Below, one piece after another: positions 16,999 through 25,457 of a stretch of DNA of 64,000 nt. The notes under the pieces are model-generated. The model made no database searches. It had not been told where the DNA came from and saw only the letters and a program-made list of their open reading frames with translations. The DNA comes from Candidatus Bathyarchaeota archaeon (GTDB lineage: Archaea; Thermoproteota; Bathyarchaeia; Bathyarchaeales; Bathycorpusculaceae): NCBI GenBank assembly GCA_026014725.1, contig JAOZHV010000044.1, positions 278,272 to 342,271 on the forward strand, given 5' to 3'. How positions within the stretch are numbered: position 1 is the first letter of the stretch; every line of letters begins with the position of its first letter. The translations under genes and the position numbers were made by a program.

Positions 16999-18270
16999 TT
17001 ATTGTTTTTTGGTTAGTTGGTCGAGGATTTCTTTAGCGCGGTCAACGCGGACTTTCCGTTCCTGAACCATTTGTGCAGCTACTAAATCTATCAGTTCATC
17101 TTTTGCGCCAGCGGTGATGGCGATATTTCTTGCATGAAGCGACATGTGACCCCGCTGAATACCCTCGTTCGCTAACGCACGCAAAGCGGCAAGGTTCTGA
17201 GCCAAGCCAACAGCCGCCAAAACCTCCGCAAACTCATTAGCAGATGTGACACCTAAAATTTTCATGGCAATCCGCGCGATAGGATGCGTTTTCACAGCAC
17301 CGCCAATTAAGCCAACAGCCATCGGCAACTCAATAACCCCCTCCAAATCACCGCTTGCATTCTTCGTCCATTTCGATAAGGTGGTGTAGGCACCGTTTAA
17401 TGCTGCGTAAGCGTGCGCTCCTGCCTCAATTGCGCGGTGGTCGTTTCCCGTCGCTAAAACCACAGCGATTATGCCGTTCATTGCACCTTTGTTATGTGTA
17501 GCTGCTCGATATGGGTCAGCCTCAGCAAAAGCTGAAGCATAAGCAATGCCGTCTACGACTGCTTCTCCGCCTAATGATTCCTTGGGCACGGTGCACCATG
17601 CTTTCGCCAGCCGTTTCGTAGCTAAATTGGAGATTATCCGCAAATACACCTGCCCGCCTGTAAGTCCCTCAATCATCGGCGCAACTGCCTCAGCCATAGT
17701 GTTAACAGCGTTCGCACCCATTGCATCTCGACAGTCCACAAACAAGTGTACAATCAACATTTGACCCATCCTCGTATCGATAATTCTTGCCTCCAAGTCT
17801 TTAGCGCCGCCGCCAAAAGAGTTGAGAACTGGGTCTTGGTCGTTTGCCTTCTTTAAAATTGCCTCTTTAGCCTCCAAAACCAACTGTTTTGCCAGTTGGG
17901 CATCTTCAAGTTTAACCACTTGAATTTGTCCAATCATAACAGGTGTGGTACTACTTGTGCGGAAGCCTCCGCCATCACGAACCATCTTTGCTGCATAGCT
18001 GGCTGCGGCAATAACGCTTGGCTCTTCAGTAGCCATTGGAATAAGGTAGTCTTTACCGTTGATTAGGAAGTTAACGGCGACACCTAACGGTTCAGGGAAA
18101 ACACCGATGACATTTTCAACCATGTGGTCCGCGTTTTCCATCGACAAGGAACCAGTGTTCTCCAGCAAACAGACTTCCTCGTCCGTTAAGCCTGCGAAAG
18201 CCTTAACAATTGCTAATCGCTCTTTGGGTGAGAGTTTGTAGAAGCCCGAGATTACTGACGACTTGACCAT
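16999..18270 (-). CDS. hmgA: HMG-CoA reductase, class II
   Basis: Reduces 3-hydroxy-3-methylglutaryl-CoA to mevalonate, the committed step to archaeal isoprenoid lipids. The 423-residue protein shows class II features: ENVIGVFPEPLGVAVNF near the start, the substrate glutamate in ATEEPSVIAAASYAAK, the DAMGANAVNTM motif of the cofactor domain, and the late catalytic His in GHMSLHARN. Class II enzymes often prefer NADH and occur in bacteria, Archaeoglobus, Thermoplasmatales and Bathyarchaeia; most other archaea have class I. ATG start. It is the last gene of a minus-strand run with the nuclease and UPF genes, but an 89-nt gap makes co-transcription uncertain. An HMG-CoA synthase gene lies about 11 kb away at 29.2 kb. 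Confidence 0.95.
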   Translation of the reverse strand: MVKSSVISGFYKLSPKERLAIVKAFAGLTDEEVCLLENTGSLSMENADHMVENVIGVFPEPLGVAVNFLINGKDYLIPMATEEPSVIAAASYAAKMVRDGGGFRTSSTTPVMIGQIQVVKLEDAQLAKQLVLEAKEAILKKANDQDPVLNSFGGGAKDLEARIIDTRMGQMLIVHLFVDCRDAMGANAVNTMAEAVAPMIEGLTGGQVYLRIISNLATKRLAKAWCTVPKESLGGEAVVDGIAYASAFAEADPYRAATHNKGAMNGIIAVVLATGNDHRAIEAGAHAYAALNGAYTTLSKWTKNASGDLEGVIELPMAVGLIGGAVKTHPIARIAMKILGVTSANEFAEVLAAVGLAQNLAALRALANEGIQRGHMSLHARNIAITAGAKDELIDLVAAQMVQERKVRVDRAKEILDQLTKKQ

Positions 18271-18359
18271 TCTCCATTACATCTTCCTTTGAGGTGTGTG
18301 AGTAGTTTTGATTTTTCGCTTTTAAGCTTTAACTAATCCACAGTCAGAAACACTATTGC

Positions 18360-19376
18360 CTATAAAGTTGTTTGCCCCGAACTTCTTGGCATGGCAACTG
18401 CAGAAACACCTAACCGCTTGTTAATCTCTTTCGCCAACGCATCACCGTTGCTTCGGTAATTGTCAGTTATAACCTGTTTAGCTTTTGAAAGCTTAACGTA
18501 TTCAACTAACCCATCAAAGTCCGAGTGGTCACTTAATGCGACAAGGTATTCGCGGTCACCGATTTGCCGACAAGGCTTGCTGAACTCCCAACCGCTTACG
18601 CAAATCCGTGCGTTCCGCAAACCCACGTGCTGACGCGAATTCATATGATAAAATGCTACGCACGGCAAGTTGCCGTCCAAAAGCTCATGCCCCTCTGCTG
18701 AAGAGGAAAGCGACACGTCACCAAGACGCATGCCATGTTTCTCGCAGACTTTGGTAACTTCATAAACTCGTTCTGGCATGACAAACGGCACTGCAACGTC
18801 TGCGTCACGTAAAAGCTGCATAACTTCTTGTAGTTTGCCATGGTAGCCGAACACGTAAACTGCGCCGCCGCGCAAACGTCTCTCAATCATAGAAACCAAA
18901 AGTTTTCGCACATCAACGCCAAAGTTGCGCCTGCACGATGGGCTACCATACGTTGCCTCAACCACCAGCACGTCGCAGTCCACAACTGGCGTGTCGTCCA
19001 ATCTGAAGTCGCCTGTCCAAACGATACGTATGCCGCCAGCATCTTCAAGCAGCACTTGCGAGGCGCCTAAAATGTGGTCAGCCCTGACAAGTCTGATTCG
19101 TTCATCACGATACTTGAGGACTTTTCCGTACTCTAAACATTGCACTGGCATCTCTTTGAGCTTTAGCGAGCAGTCAAGTGTCATGGCAAGGTCACGTGTG
19201 GCTTTGGTCATCAAAACTTTCTCGCAGCACTTTAAACTCTTGCGTAAACCGCCAAGATGGTCTGCATGCGCATGCGTCACAACCCGCAGTGGTCTTGTGC
19301 CATCAAAAGCGTCGCAGGCTACACTGTCACCTAGCAGGACAGCGCCGCTTTTTGTTACCCGAGCCCTTTCAGCCAA
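18360..19376 (-). CDS. Metallo-beta-lactamase-fold RNA/DNA exonuclease-like protein
   Basis: A 338-residue protein of the CPSF/SNM1-like nuclease group. The metal motif THAHADHLGG (H35, H37, D39, H40) is near the N-terminus, followed by DHILGASQVLLE and VWTGDFRLDDTPVVDCDVLVVEATYG, and SDHSDFDGLVEYV late in the chain. There is no KH domain, and the beta-CASP insertion looks short. Related archaeal proteins are annotated as mRNA 3'-end processing factors or exonucleases. The exact substrate is not decided by sequence. Next to it, 11 nt upstream, is the UPF0201 RNA-binding-fold gene, consistent with an RNA role and a common transcript. Confidence 0.85.
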   Translation of the reverse strand: MAERARVTKSGAVLLGDSVACDAFDGTRPLRVVTHAHADHLGGLRKSLKCCEKVLMTKATRDLAMTLDCSLKLKEMPVQCLEYGKVLKYRDERIRLVRADHILGASQVLLEDAGGIRIVWTGDFRLDDTPVVDCDVLVVEATYGSPSCRRNFGVDVRKLLVSMIERRLRGGAVYVFGYHGKLQEVMQLLRDADVAVPFVMPERVYEVTKVCEKHGMRLGDVSLSSSAEGHELLDGNLPCVAFYHMNSRQHVGLRNARICVSGWEFSKPCRQIGDREYLVALSDHSDFDGLVEYVKLSKAKQVITDNYRSNGDALAKEINKRLGVSAVAMPRSSGQTTL

Positions 19377-19387
19377 GCATTATCCTT

Positions 19388-19792
19388 CTATTGTGTGGTT
19401 TTTTCTGCCAGCCACTCGACTAGCTGGCGTGGATTATCTGTTTGGATGGTGAACTTGAGTGGGCCAAGTGGGGATTCTGCGGTTTCTTCTGAGAACGAGA
19501 CGTGCCCAGCGAAAGCTACCTGCTTGTTTAGGTAAAAGTTAATCGTGTTTCCTCGAATGGATTTGAAGAGTAGTTTTCGTGCGGCGTCGCGGATTCTGTC
19601 TTGGCGAAGAAGATTGCGCAGGTTCGTGAGTGATTCTTGCCCTTTTGCTTCTGCGACAAGGACGCTGCCTTTGTGGGCAGGCTTGATTGTTATGGAGGCG
19701 TTGGCTAAAACATTGTTTACTGCCGCTTTGACTTTTTCTTCGTCTTCGGTTGGGTTGACCTCTGCCTCAACGGTTATTGTTACTTGAGCCAT
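19388..19792 (-). CDS. UPF0201 (DUF54) family protein, RNA-binding fold
   Basis: A 134-residue archaeal protein of the UPF0201 family. It shows the pattern of an N-terminal beta-alpha-beta unit (TITVEAEVNPTEDEEKVKAAVNNVL), the conserved stretch ESLTNLRNLLRQDRIRDAARKLL, and the end SPLGPLKFTIQTDNPRQLVEWLAE. The family has a ribosomal-protein-L5-like fold and is presumed to bind RNA; no function is proven. Its ATG overlaps the end of the UPF0200 gene by 13 nt, a pairing seen in many archaea, which indicates translational coupling and a shared task. Confidence 0.92.
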   Translation of the reverse strand: MAQVTITVEAEVNPTEDEEKVKAAVNNVLANASITIKPAHKGSVLVAEAKGQESLTNLRNLLRQDRIRDAARKLLFKSIRGNTINFYLNKQVAFAGHVSFSEETAESPLGPLKFTIQTDNPRQLVEWLAEKTTQ

Positions 19793-20346
19793 TTTTCCTC
19801 AATCCTCTCCAGTGCCTCTTTTACTTTAGCCTTAACTTGCTCGACATTATTATCGTTCACTATCATCACCTGTGCCATCGCTATGACGTTGCCCAAGCCA
19901 ACGCTGAGTTCGCGCATGTCTCGCTCGTGAAAAACGTTCCAGTCTGCTGAGTCGTCGCTTCTGCCTCGGTTGTAGAGGCGGTGGAATCGGGTTTCTGGCG
20001 CTGAGTGAACGGCTACGAGGATGAATTTTGAGAAGTGCTCTTTGAATATGTCGGCTTCGTAGAGGCTTCGCAGGCCGTCCACGAGGACTTTGTTGCTGGT
20101 TTGTTGTTGGATTTTTGGGATGCATTTTTGGGCGACAACGTAGTTTCCGCCTTCTTGGCGCAGTTGTAGCATGACTTTGCCCACGTTTTGGGGTGTTAAT
20201 TCTAAGCCGCGTTTTTGTGTTTCTTGCCTAATTACGTCGCCCATGACTACAATGTCGTAGCCCAGTTCGCGTGCGGTGTCAACGACTAGAGATTTTCCTG
20301 AGCCAGGCATGCCTGCTAATCCGATGACTAGTTTGTTAGCGTTCAT
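19780..20346 (-). CDS. UPF0200 family P-loop kinase (dephospho-CoA-kinase-like)
   Basis: An archaeal P-loop NTPase of the UPF0200 family related to dephospho-CoA and adenylate kinases. From the ATG at 20346 it is 188 residues with the Walker A motif GMPGSGKS near residues 12-19, GDVIRQE for the substrate side, and FHRLYNRGRSDDSADW as the lid region. The frame remains open upstream to 20394, but MNANKLVIGLAG from 20346 matches family N-termini and has aaagga about 8 nt before. Members are thought to phosphorylate a nucleotide or cofactor; archaeal dephospho-CoA kinase activity is assigned to another family, so the substrate is open. Coupled to the UPF0201 gene downstream and divergent from thpR. 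Confidence 0.88.
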   Translation of the reverse strand: MNANKLVIGLAGMPGSGKSLVVDTARELGYDIVVMGDVIRQETQKRGLELTPQNVGKVMLQLRQEGGNYVVAQKCIPKIQQQTSNKVLVDGLRSLYEADIFKEHFSKFILVAVHSAPETRFHRLYNRGRSDDSADWNVFHERDMRELSVGLGNVIAMAQVMIVNDNNVEQVKAKVKEALERIEEKWLK

Positions 20347-20436
20347 ACTGTTAATCCTTTTTTGGTTGTATATTGTTCTTGAATTAAAAAGCATTTATGC
20401 GGGTTACGTGTTAAAAATAGCTTTGAGGAAAAATGA

Positions 20437-21006
20437 ATGTCTGAGAGAATCAGAAGTTTCATCGCGTTTGATATGGAAAACGAAGCGGTTCTGGCTCGGC
20501 TAGGTGCTGTGCAGAAACAGCTGGTTGAAACGGGTGCAGACCTCAAAATGGTTGCGCCGCAGAACATTCATGTCACGTTGAGGTTTCTTGGCGACATCAG
20601 CCCCACTATGGTGGAAAAGGTCTATGAAGCAATGAAGCAGGTCAAGTTTTCGCCTTTCACGGTTCAATTGTGCGGTTTAGGTGTTTTTCCCAGCTTGAGT
20701 TATCCGCGTGTGGTTTGGGTTGGTATGACGCAGGGTGCGGAACAGCTCAAGAGCATTTTTAGTCAGTTGGAACCGCAAATTCAAAGTTTAGGTTTTCCAA
20801 AGGATGCGTACGGTTTCAGCCCACACTTAACGACTGCTCGTGTGCGGTCAGGAAAAAACAAGCAGCAACTTGCAGAGTTTGTGACGAAAAAGGCAAATTA
20901 TGATTTTGGAGCGATTAGTGCTGATTGTTTGCGGCTTAAAAAAAGTGTGCTCTCACCGCAAGGTCCAACTTACTCGACTCTTAGGGAATATTGTCCACAA
21001 AAATGA
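20437..21006 (+). CDS. thpR: RNA 2',3'-cyclic phosphodiesterase ThpR (2'-5' RNA ligase family)
   Basis: A 189-residue member of the 2H phosphoesterase family that opens 2',3'-cyclic phosphates on RNA, and in vitro joins tRNA halves through a 2'-5' bond. Both catalytic HxTx motifs are present: HVTL (H45, T47) and HLTT (H130, T132). The start MSERIRSFIAFDMEN and the end ENCPQK-like tail match the usual length. It overlaps the CCA-adding enzyme gene by 4 nt (ATGA), so the two are translated together, as in other archaea. The pairing suggests tRNA 3'-end or tRNA-fragment repair. The gap to the divergent UPF0200 gene is only about 90 nt and must hold both promoters. Confidence 0.95.
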   Translation: MSERIRSFIAFDMENEAVLARLGAVQKQLVETGADLKMVAPQNIHVTLRFLGDISPTMVEKVYEAMKQVKFSPFTVQLCGLGVFPSLSYPRVVWVGMTQGAEQLKSIFSQLEPQIQSLGFPKDAYGFSPHLTTARVRSGKNKQQLAEFVTKKANYDFGAISADCLRLKKSVLSPQGPTYSTLREYCPQK

Positions 21007-22433
21007 TTGCCATGCAAAAAATTGAAACAGTAACCAAGCGGGTTCTTGCGAAAATTACGCCTAAAAAAGAAGAACGCGCCAAAATTGAGGCGCTAAGCCG
21101 CAAGTTAGAGCAGAAAATTGCTGAGGCGTGCCAAAGTGAAGGCGTTTCTGCTGTTGTGCGTGTTGAGGGTTCAGTTGCGAAGGACACTTGGCTTAGCGAA
21201 AACCCAGACATTGACGTATTCATGCGCCTGCCAACTTCGATTCCAAGAGAAAACCTTGGCGATGTAGGCTTAAAGATTGCAAGGAAAGCCGCTGGCGGTG
21301 CTGTGCAGGTTGAACGTTTTGCTGAGCATCCTTACCTTGAAATTTTTGTTGACGGTTACCGCGTTGACATTGTGCCTTGTTATGATGCTAAGGCTGGTGA
21401 GTGGCAGAGTGCAACTGACCGAACACCCTACCACACTGACTACATCAAAGAGCATTTGGACAAGAAGTTGCTTGGTGACGTTCGGCTTCTGAAAGCGTTT
21501 ATGGCTGGTGTTGGTGTTTATGGTGCGGAGATTAAGGTTGGCGGCTTTAGCGGCTACCTGTGCGAGCTTTTAATCATGAAGTTTGGTTCGTTCGCGGGTG
21601 TTCTTGAAGCCTTTGCTGGTTACAATCGCCAAGTAGTAATTGACATTGAAGGTTTCTATGCCAAAAGAGAAAAAGAGTTGCCACTGCTTTTTCCAGAGCA
21701 ACTGGTTATTGTTGACCCTGTCGATAAGGGAAGAAACGTGGCTTCAGCAGTGCAGCCTCACAAACTCTACACGTTTATTGGTGCGGCAAGGGCGTTTCTG
21801 AAGAAGCCCGATGAAGCGTTTTTCTTCCCGCCTGAAGGGCAAAGCCTGTCGCCTGTAAAGGTCAGGCGTAATCTGAAGAATCGCGGTTCATCAACGGTTT
21901 TTTTGGTGATTAACCAGTTGAATGCTGTTCCAGACGTTTTGTGGGGGCAACTCTACCGCTCACAGCGTTCACTGCGCAAGTTAATTGAGTTAAATGATTA
22001 CAGGGTTCTCAGGGATGCAGTTTGGAGTAACGAGAAAAATCGTAGCATCTTTGTTTTTGAGCTGGAAGCGCAAGTTTTGCCGAACGTTAAGAAGCATTTG
22101 GGTCCACCGCTTGAGCGTGAAGAGGAATGCGAGAAGTTCTTGGCAAAGTATTCCGCCAGCAAGGGCGTGGTCTCTGGTCCATACGTTGAGGATGGTCGCT
22201 GGGTGGTCGTGGTGCCTCGGAAAAACGTGGATGTTGCGGCTCTTTTGCAAGAGAAGCTTGCGGATGGTGGGAAGAATGCTGGTGTTGCCGAGTTGATTGC
22301 AAAGTCTGTCCGTAAGAGTTTCAAGGTTCTGGTTAATGAGGAAGTGTTGCCTGTCTACAAGCGCGAGGAGGATTTCGCCGTGTTCTTGACTGAGTTTCTT
22401 GTGGGTAAGCCGTTTTGGCTAAAAACCCAGTAA
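21003..22433 (+). CDS. cca: CCA-adding enzyme (class I, archaeal tRNA nucleotidyltransferase)
   Basis: Adds or repairs the 3'-terminal CCA of tRNA without a nucleic-acid template. The nucleotidyltransferase signature GSVAKDTWLSENPDIDVF gives the catalytic GS and two Asp (69 and 71 with the chosen start), with the third in RVDIVPCYD. It is followed by the PAP-like helical domain (LLKAFMAGVGVYGAEIKVGG) and the C-terminal RNA-binding half, about 476 residues in all, the normal archaeal size. The ATG at 21003 overlaps the thpR stop as ATGA; a TTG four codons upstream is less likely. The C-terminus overlaps the convergent uppP gene by 15 nt. Confidence 0.96.
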   Translation: MIAMQKIETVTKRVLAKITPKKEERAKIEALSRKLEQKIAEACQSEGVSAVVRVEGSVAKDTWLSENPDIDVFMRLPTSIPRENLGDVGLKIARKAAGGAVQVERFAEHPYLEIFVDGYRVDIVPCYDAKAGEWQSATDRTPYHTDYIKEHLDKKLLGDVRLLKAFMAGVGVYGAEIKVGGFSGYLCELLIMKFGSFAGVLEAFAGYNRQVVIDIEGFYAKREKELPLLFPEQLVIVDPVDKGRNVASAVQPHKLYTFIGAARAFLKKPDEAFFFPPEGQSLSPVKVRRNLKNRGSSTVFLVINQLNAVPDVLWGQLYRSQRSLRKLIELNDYRVLRDAVWSNEKNRSIFVFELEAQVLPNVKKHLGPPLEREEECEKFLAKYSASKGVVSGPYVEDGRWVVVVPRKNVDVAALLQEKLADGGKNAGVAELIAKSVRKSFKVLVNEEVLPVYKREEDFAVFLTEFLVGKPFWLKTQ

Positions 22434-23210
22434 ACCTAAAACTACAAGTGCCGCTCCGATTATTAGGCAGTAGATGGAGAATAGGTAGAATTTCTTTGCT
22501 GCCAAACTCTTCCATAGCACCTTTAGAGCCAAAAAGCTAACTGCCACGGTTATGGCTACTGAAGCAACCAGTTCCAGTGCGCCGATGCCTGCAATTGACA
22601 GCGCGTTGTGTTCTTGGTATAGTGTCATGCCTAAGGCGCCGATGACTGCTGGAACCGAGAGTAAAAACGAGAATTTGAAAGCTACTTCCCTTCTTATGCC
22701 GAGTAGGAGGGCGACGGCGATGGTTAAGCCGCTTCTTGAAATGCTTGGGATGATGGATATGCCCTGCATTACGCCGATTAAAAACGCGACTGGGTAGCTT
22801 ATGGTGTCTTTTCGCTCAGTGGTGAATTTTGTTGTGAAGAGGATTATGCCGCCAGCGATTAATCCCGCGCCTAAAAGCGCAAGAGTGTTAAAGTAAGCGT
22901 CTAACTCGTTGCCCGCCAGCAGTGCTATGAGGGCTGTTGGGATTGTGCCGATGATTATAGGCATGATTAGTTTGCCGTCTTGCGAGTGAAAATCTCGTTT
23001 CCAAAGTGCTGAGAGTACGTTTTTGATGGTGCCCCTAAAGTAAACCAAAATCACAAACAACGTGGCGACATGCAGCACTACGTCAAAGAGCAATGGTACG
23101 GTTAAGCCAAAGAAGTGTTCGGCGATTCTTAGGTGACCTGTACTGGAGATGGGTAACCATTCTGTTATGCCTTGGATTAAGCCTAAACTTATTGATTGCA
23201 AGATATCCAT
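22419..23210 (-). CDS. uppP: Undecaprenyl-diphosphatase-like polyprenyl diphosphatase (BacA/UppP)
   Basis: An integral membrane phosphatase of 263 residues that recycles polyprenyl diphosphate to the monophosphate lipid carrier for glycan assembly. The two family motifs are seen: EWLPISSTGHL (17-27) and SIIPSISRSGL in the middle, where the Gly of the usual PGxSRSG is replaced by Ser. About eight membrane helices fill the chain. In archaea the substrate is probably a dolichyl- or similar polyprenyl diphosphate used in N-glycosylation, in keeping with the many N-x-S/T-rich surface proteins here. ATG start. Convergent with cca. Confidence 0.93.
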   Translation of the reverse strand: MDILQSISLGLIQGITEWLPISSTGHLRIAEHFFGLTVPLLFDVVLHVATLFVILVYFRGTIKNVLSALWKRDFHSQDGKLIMPIIIGTIPTALIALLAGNELDAYFNTLALLGAGLIAGGIILFTTKFTTERKDTISYPVAFLIGVMQGISIIPSISRSGLTIAVALLLGIRREVAFKFSFLLSVPAVIGALGMTLYQEHNALSIAGIGALELVASVAITVAVSFLALKVLWKSLAAKKFYLFSIYCLIIGAALVVLGLLGF

Positions 23211-23444
23211 GAGAGGTTCCGCTGTAAGTGGTTATTAAATAGTCTATTTAAATCACACGCGCCTACTCGGGTTCTAGATGTACAATTACTTGAAAGTAGC
23301 AAACTGCTGGTAATATTGTCGAAGTGTTGCCGTAATGAATGCCTATCAGAAAATAAAAATCTAAAAGGGCGAGGAGCGTTTTATTTACTACTAATAGGTG
23401 TTATTGAGATTTTCCCATCAACATAACAAACTACAAAGCATTGC

Positions 23445-23612
23445 TCAGAAAGCCCAAAGTTTTTTTTTGGTTCTGACGATAATAGGTTCCCCCTCTTTGA
23501 GGGTGTTTGGTACAAATTCCAATATCGTTCTTTCTTGGATTTTGATATTTTTTACGTCTATGTTTAGAGGCAATTTAAGCGAAATTTTCTTCTCATTATC
23601 GTCATTTGCCAT
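23445..23612 (-). CDS. 55-residue hypothetical protein
   Basis: A short frame starting at an ATG 3 nt after the stop of the 82-residue gene, giving a soluble basic product (begins MANDDNEKKISLKLPLNID and ends KKKLWAF). I do not recognise it. The tight spacing to the gene above and the plausible strand-rich sequence (NIKIQERTILEFVP) argue for translation. Codon use and AT content match its two small neighbours. It could be the last member of a three-gene set of small proteins; no function is visible. Confidence 0.4.
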   Translation of the reverse strand: MANDDNEKKISLKLPLNIDVKNIKIQERTILEFVPNTLKEGEPIIVRTKKKLWAF

Positions 23613-23615
23613 AGA

Positions 23616-23864
23616 TTATTTCTTCTCGTCAACTATTTTGAAAATCTTAATTGTTTTACCTTCTTTACAAATGGCAACTTTTTGAGGTTGTTTATCATCT
23701 TCAGTTGAACCTAATATGCATGAACCAGAGGTTAAATTCTTAAGCACTTCAGCATCAAAATTGAATGAGAAACGCTCAATAGTTATTGAATCGTTTACTT
23801 TACAGGTGTCTGTAACTTTTATTAAATGCGATTTGGCTTCCACTGCTTTCCTTTTCTCCGGCAT
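23616..23864 (-). CDS. 82-residue hypothetical protein
   Basis: A small soluble protein of unknown function, beginning MPEKRKAVEAKSHLIKVTD. Strand-rich (TITIERFSFNFDAEVLKNL; KIFKIVDEKK) with three cysteines not arranged as a metal site. The region is AT-rich compared with flanking genes. It may form an operon with the 55-residue frame 3 nt downstream and perhaps with the 79-residue frame 56 nt upstream. None has a recognised family, so this cluster may be lineage-specific. Confidence 0.45.
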   Translation of the reverse strand: MPEKRKAVEAKSHLIKVTDTCKVNDSITIERFSFNFDAEVLKNLTSGSCILGSTEDDKQPQKVAICKEGKTIKIFKIVDEKK

Positions 23865-23919
23865 TTTTTTACCTCAATGCTATTTCTACGCTATGTAGAT
23901 TTAAGGCTTGTTAGATTGA

Positions 23920-24192
23920 TTATGATTTGACTTTTCTTAAATATTTTGCAGCTCGGTTCGCCAATTTGAAGTCCTCTATTGACCTCAATAGAACCCCTTG
24001 CCCTGTATTCAGAGGAGCAAAAAGTAACATGAACTCAGTATACTTGGGATATTTTATAAAAGTTGTCTGTCGTGTTTCATTTGTTACATTATTGTATATA
24101 ATATTCAATTCGACTTCCACGGCTTTCAACTCATCACGTGATGTTTCCAATATATCCACAGAGTCTAGGAGCCAAAGTTCGGGCTTCTGAAT
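23920..24192 (-). CDS. Small hypothetical protein, start uncertain
   Basis: From the GTG at 24159 the product is 79 residues (IIYNNVTNETRQTTFIKYP, then MLLFAPLNTGQGVLL, then NRAAKYLRKVKS). The frame stays open 11 codons further, and the added PELWLLDSVDILETSRDEL reads like coding sequence, with the stop TAG at 24193-24195 just before an ATT at 24192. A GAGGA sits directly in front, only about 4 nt from ATT. I therefore leave the start open between ATT at 24192, which would be non-canonical, and GTG at 24159. No family recognised; soluble, mixed alpha/beta. Confidence 0.4.
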   Translation of the reverse strand: MQKPELWLLDSVDILETSRDELKAVEVELNIIYNNVTNETRQTTFIKYPKYTEFMLLFAPLNTGQGVLLRSIEDFKLANRAAKYLRKVKS

Positions 24193-24249
24193 CTATCCTC
24201 AGGTTTATTTCAATAGGCTTCCTTGTGGTTCTGTTTAGTAATCCAAGCA

Positions 24250-24345
24250 TTATGTTGTAGGCTACTACGTACATTGAACCCTCTTGGTTGCACGTAGTAA
24301 CAGAGCGCCACGACAAAACACTCATCCTGTACGTAGTAAAAGCGT
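24250..24345 (+). repeat. B-type repeat cluster (TACGTAGTA motifs)
   Basis: Three copies of the B motif of the modular repeat family stand here without clear A or C modules: ctactacgtacatt at about 24261-24274 (inverted), gcacgtagtaac at about 24289-24300 and tgtacgtagtaaaagcg at about 24330-24346. The first and third are inverted copies that could pair into a stem-loop (TACTACGTAC with GTACGTAGTA). It lies just upstream of the HNH endonuclease gene, whose TATA-like ctttttataatagg is at about 24371-24384. Confidence 0.55.
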
Positions 24346-24434
24346 AAGGCAACCCCCTCTTCCAAAAGCGCCTTTTTATAATAGGAAAACGCTAAAAGAT
24401 GAAACCTATAATTTGTTTTTGAGGGGTAAATGCT

Positions 24435-25019
24435 TTGCCGCCAGCAGCTGTGAAAAGTGTTAAAGACTTGATTTTTTGGCAGTATGCAAAAATTATTGCC
24501 CAATCAGCAGGGATCGGAAAGAAAGATTATGGTTTTGTCATGAACAGGTTTAAGGAGCTCAAGCAAGGGGAAATCTTTTGGAACGAAATCCGAGAATACG
24601 TTAAAGAAAGGGAGCATTCTGACCAATGCATCTTCTGCGGCGCAACAACAAACCTAACACTTGAACATTTACTGCCACAGAAATTCCACGGTCCAAACAC
24701 CGAAAAAAACCTCGTTTGGATATGCAAAAGTTGTAACTCCCAAAAAGGAGCCAGACGCCTCTACGAGCACTTCGCCATACAAGCAGGCGTTGAAGCAGCC
24801 AAATACGGCGTGCCACGTATAGCAGAAGGCAAATACCTAAAACTAGCCTTTGAAACCTTCAAAGAAAATAACCTCCTAGAAACCAGTCAAGACCAATTAG
24901 TCAGCCAGATTTGCCCAAAATGCAACATGAAAACACTCTGCATAAGACAAGGCACAGAAGGCAAACTTTCACCTTTCTGTATCGATGGCATGTTGACACT
25001 GTGCTTCATGAATTGCTAA
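24435..25019 (+). CDS. HNH endonuclease with zinc ribbon
   Basis: A 194-residue nuclease. The HNH core runs CIFCGATTNLTLEHLLPQKFHG then NLVWICKSCNSQKGARRLYEH, with two CxxC pairs (residues near 65-68 and 99-102) holding structural zinc, LEHLLP giving the catalytic His, and the N/H positions following. The first 55 residues are helical and may bind DNA. The C-terminus adds a second zinc-ribbon half (ICPKCNMKTLC). TTG start; no good Shine-Dalgarno but a TATA-like box about 50-60 nt upstream. No methylase, restriction partner or integrase is adjacent, so whether it is a homing, restriction or repair nuclease is unknown. It sits between a repeat cluster and a toxin-antitoxin-like pair, a typical accessory setting. 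Confidence 0.85.
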   Translation: MPPAAVKSVKDLIFWQYAKIIAQSAGIGKKDYGFVMNRFKELKQGEIFWNEIREYVKEREHSDQCIFCGATTNLTLEHLLPQKFHGPNTEKNLVWICKSCNSQKGARRLYEHFAIQAGVEAAKYGVPRIAEGKYLKLAFETFKENNLLETSQDQLVSQICPKCNMKTLCIRQGTEGKLSPFCIDGMLTLCFMNC

Positions 25020-25058
25020 ATATCTTTGACTTAAAATAGAAAAAAACCAACCACCGCA

Positions 25059-25457
25059 CTATGGTATCCATTTTGTTTTTATGTTTAATGTTTTGTAATG
25101 CGGGTCATCAGTTAACACATAGTCAGCTTCGCCATTTTTCACGTATGAAGCGATTATAGCATCAGCAAGCGGTATTTTTCGATTTGACAGCAACAGACCA
25201 CCAGTGATTAATGCATGCTCTTCATCTAACGGCACGACTTCCACCCCACGCTCTTTTAATAATCGTATTTTGTTTTCAGCAGCTTCCTGACCAATTCTCG
25301 CACCCGCAATTTCAACAAATTCAGCCAACACAACTGTAGGAACCAACAGATGCCCTCTGAGTTCTTTTTCCAAAAAATCTCTAGCTTTTCTACCCATTTC
25401 AGCAGTGGCGGGAACTTCCAAGAAAAACAAAAGACGAGTATCAGCGACACAGGTCAA
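25059..25457 (-). CDS. vapC: PIN-domain ribonuclease toxin, VapC type
   Basis: A 132-residue PIN domain. The expected acidic residues are visible: D6 in VADTRLL, E46 region in VLAEFVEIA, and D98 in IPLADAIIASYV with DDP later (YVLTDDPHYKTL). These hold Mg for RNA cleavage. Its start overlaps the stop of the upstream AbrB-type gene by 4 nt, the classic layout of VapBC. The toxin would cut RNA, often tRNA or rRNA, when the antitoxin is lost; the target is unknown. Start is ATG at 25457. Confidence 0.9.
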   Translation of the reverse strand: MTCVADTRLLFFLEVPATAEMGRKARDFLEKELRGHLLVPTVVLAEFVEIAGARIGQEAAENKIRLLKERGVEVVPLDEEHALITGGLLLSNRKIPLADAIIASYVKNGEADYVLTDDPHYKTLNIKTKWIP

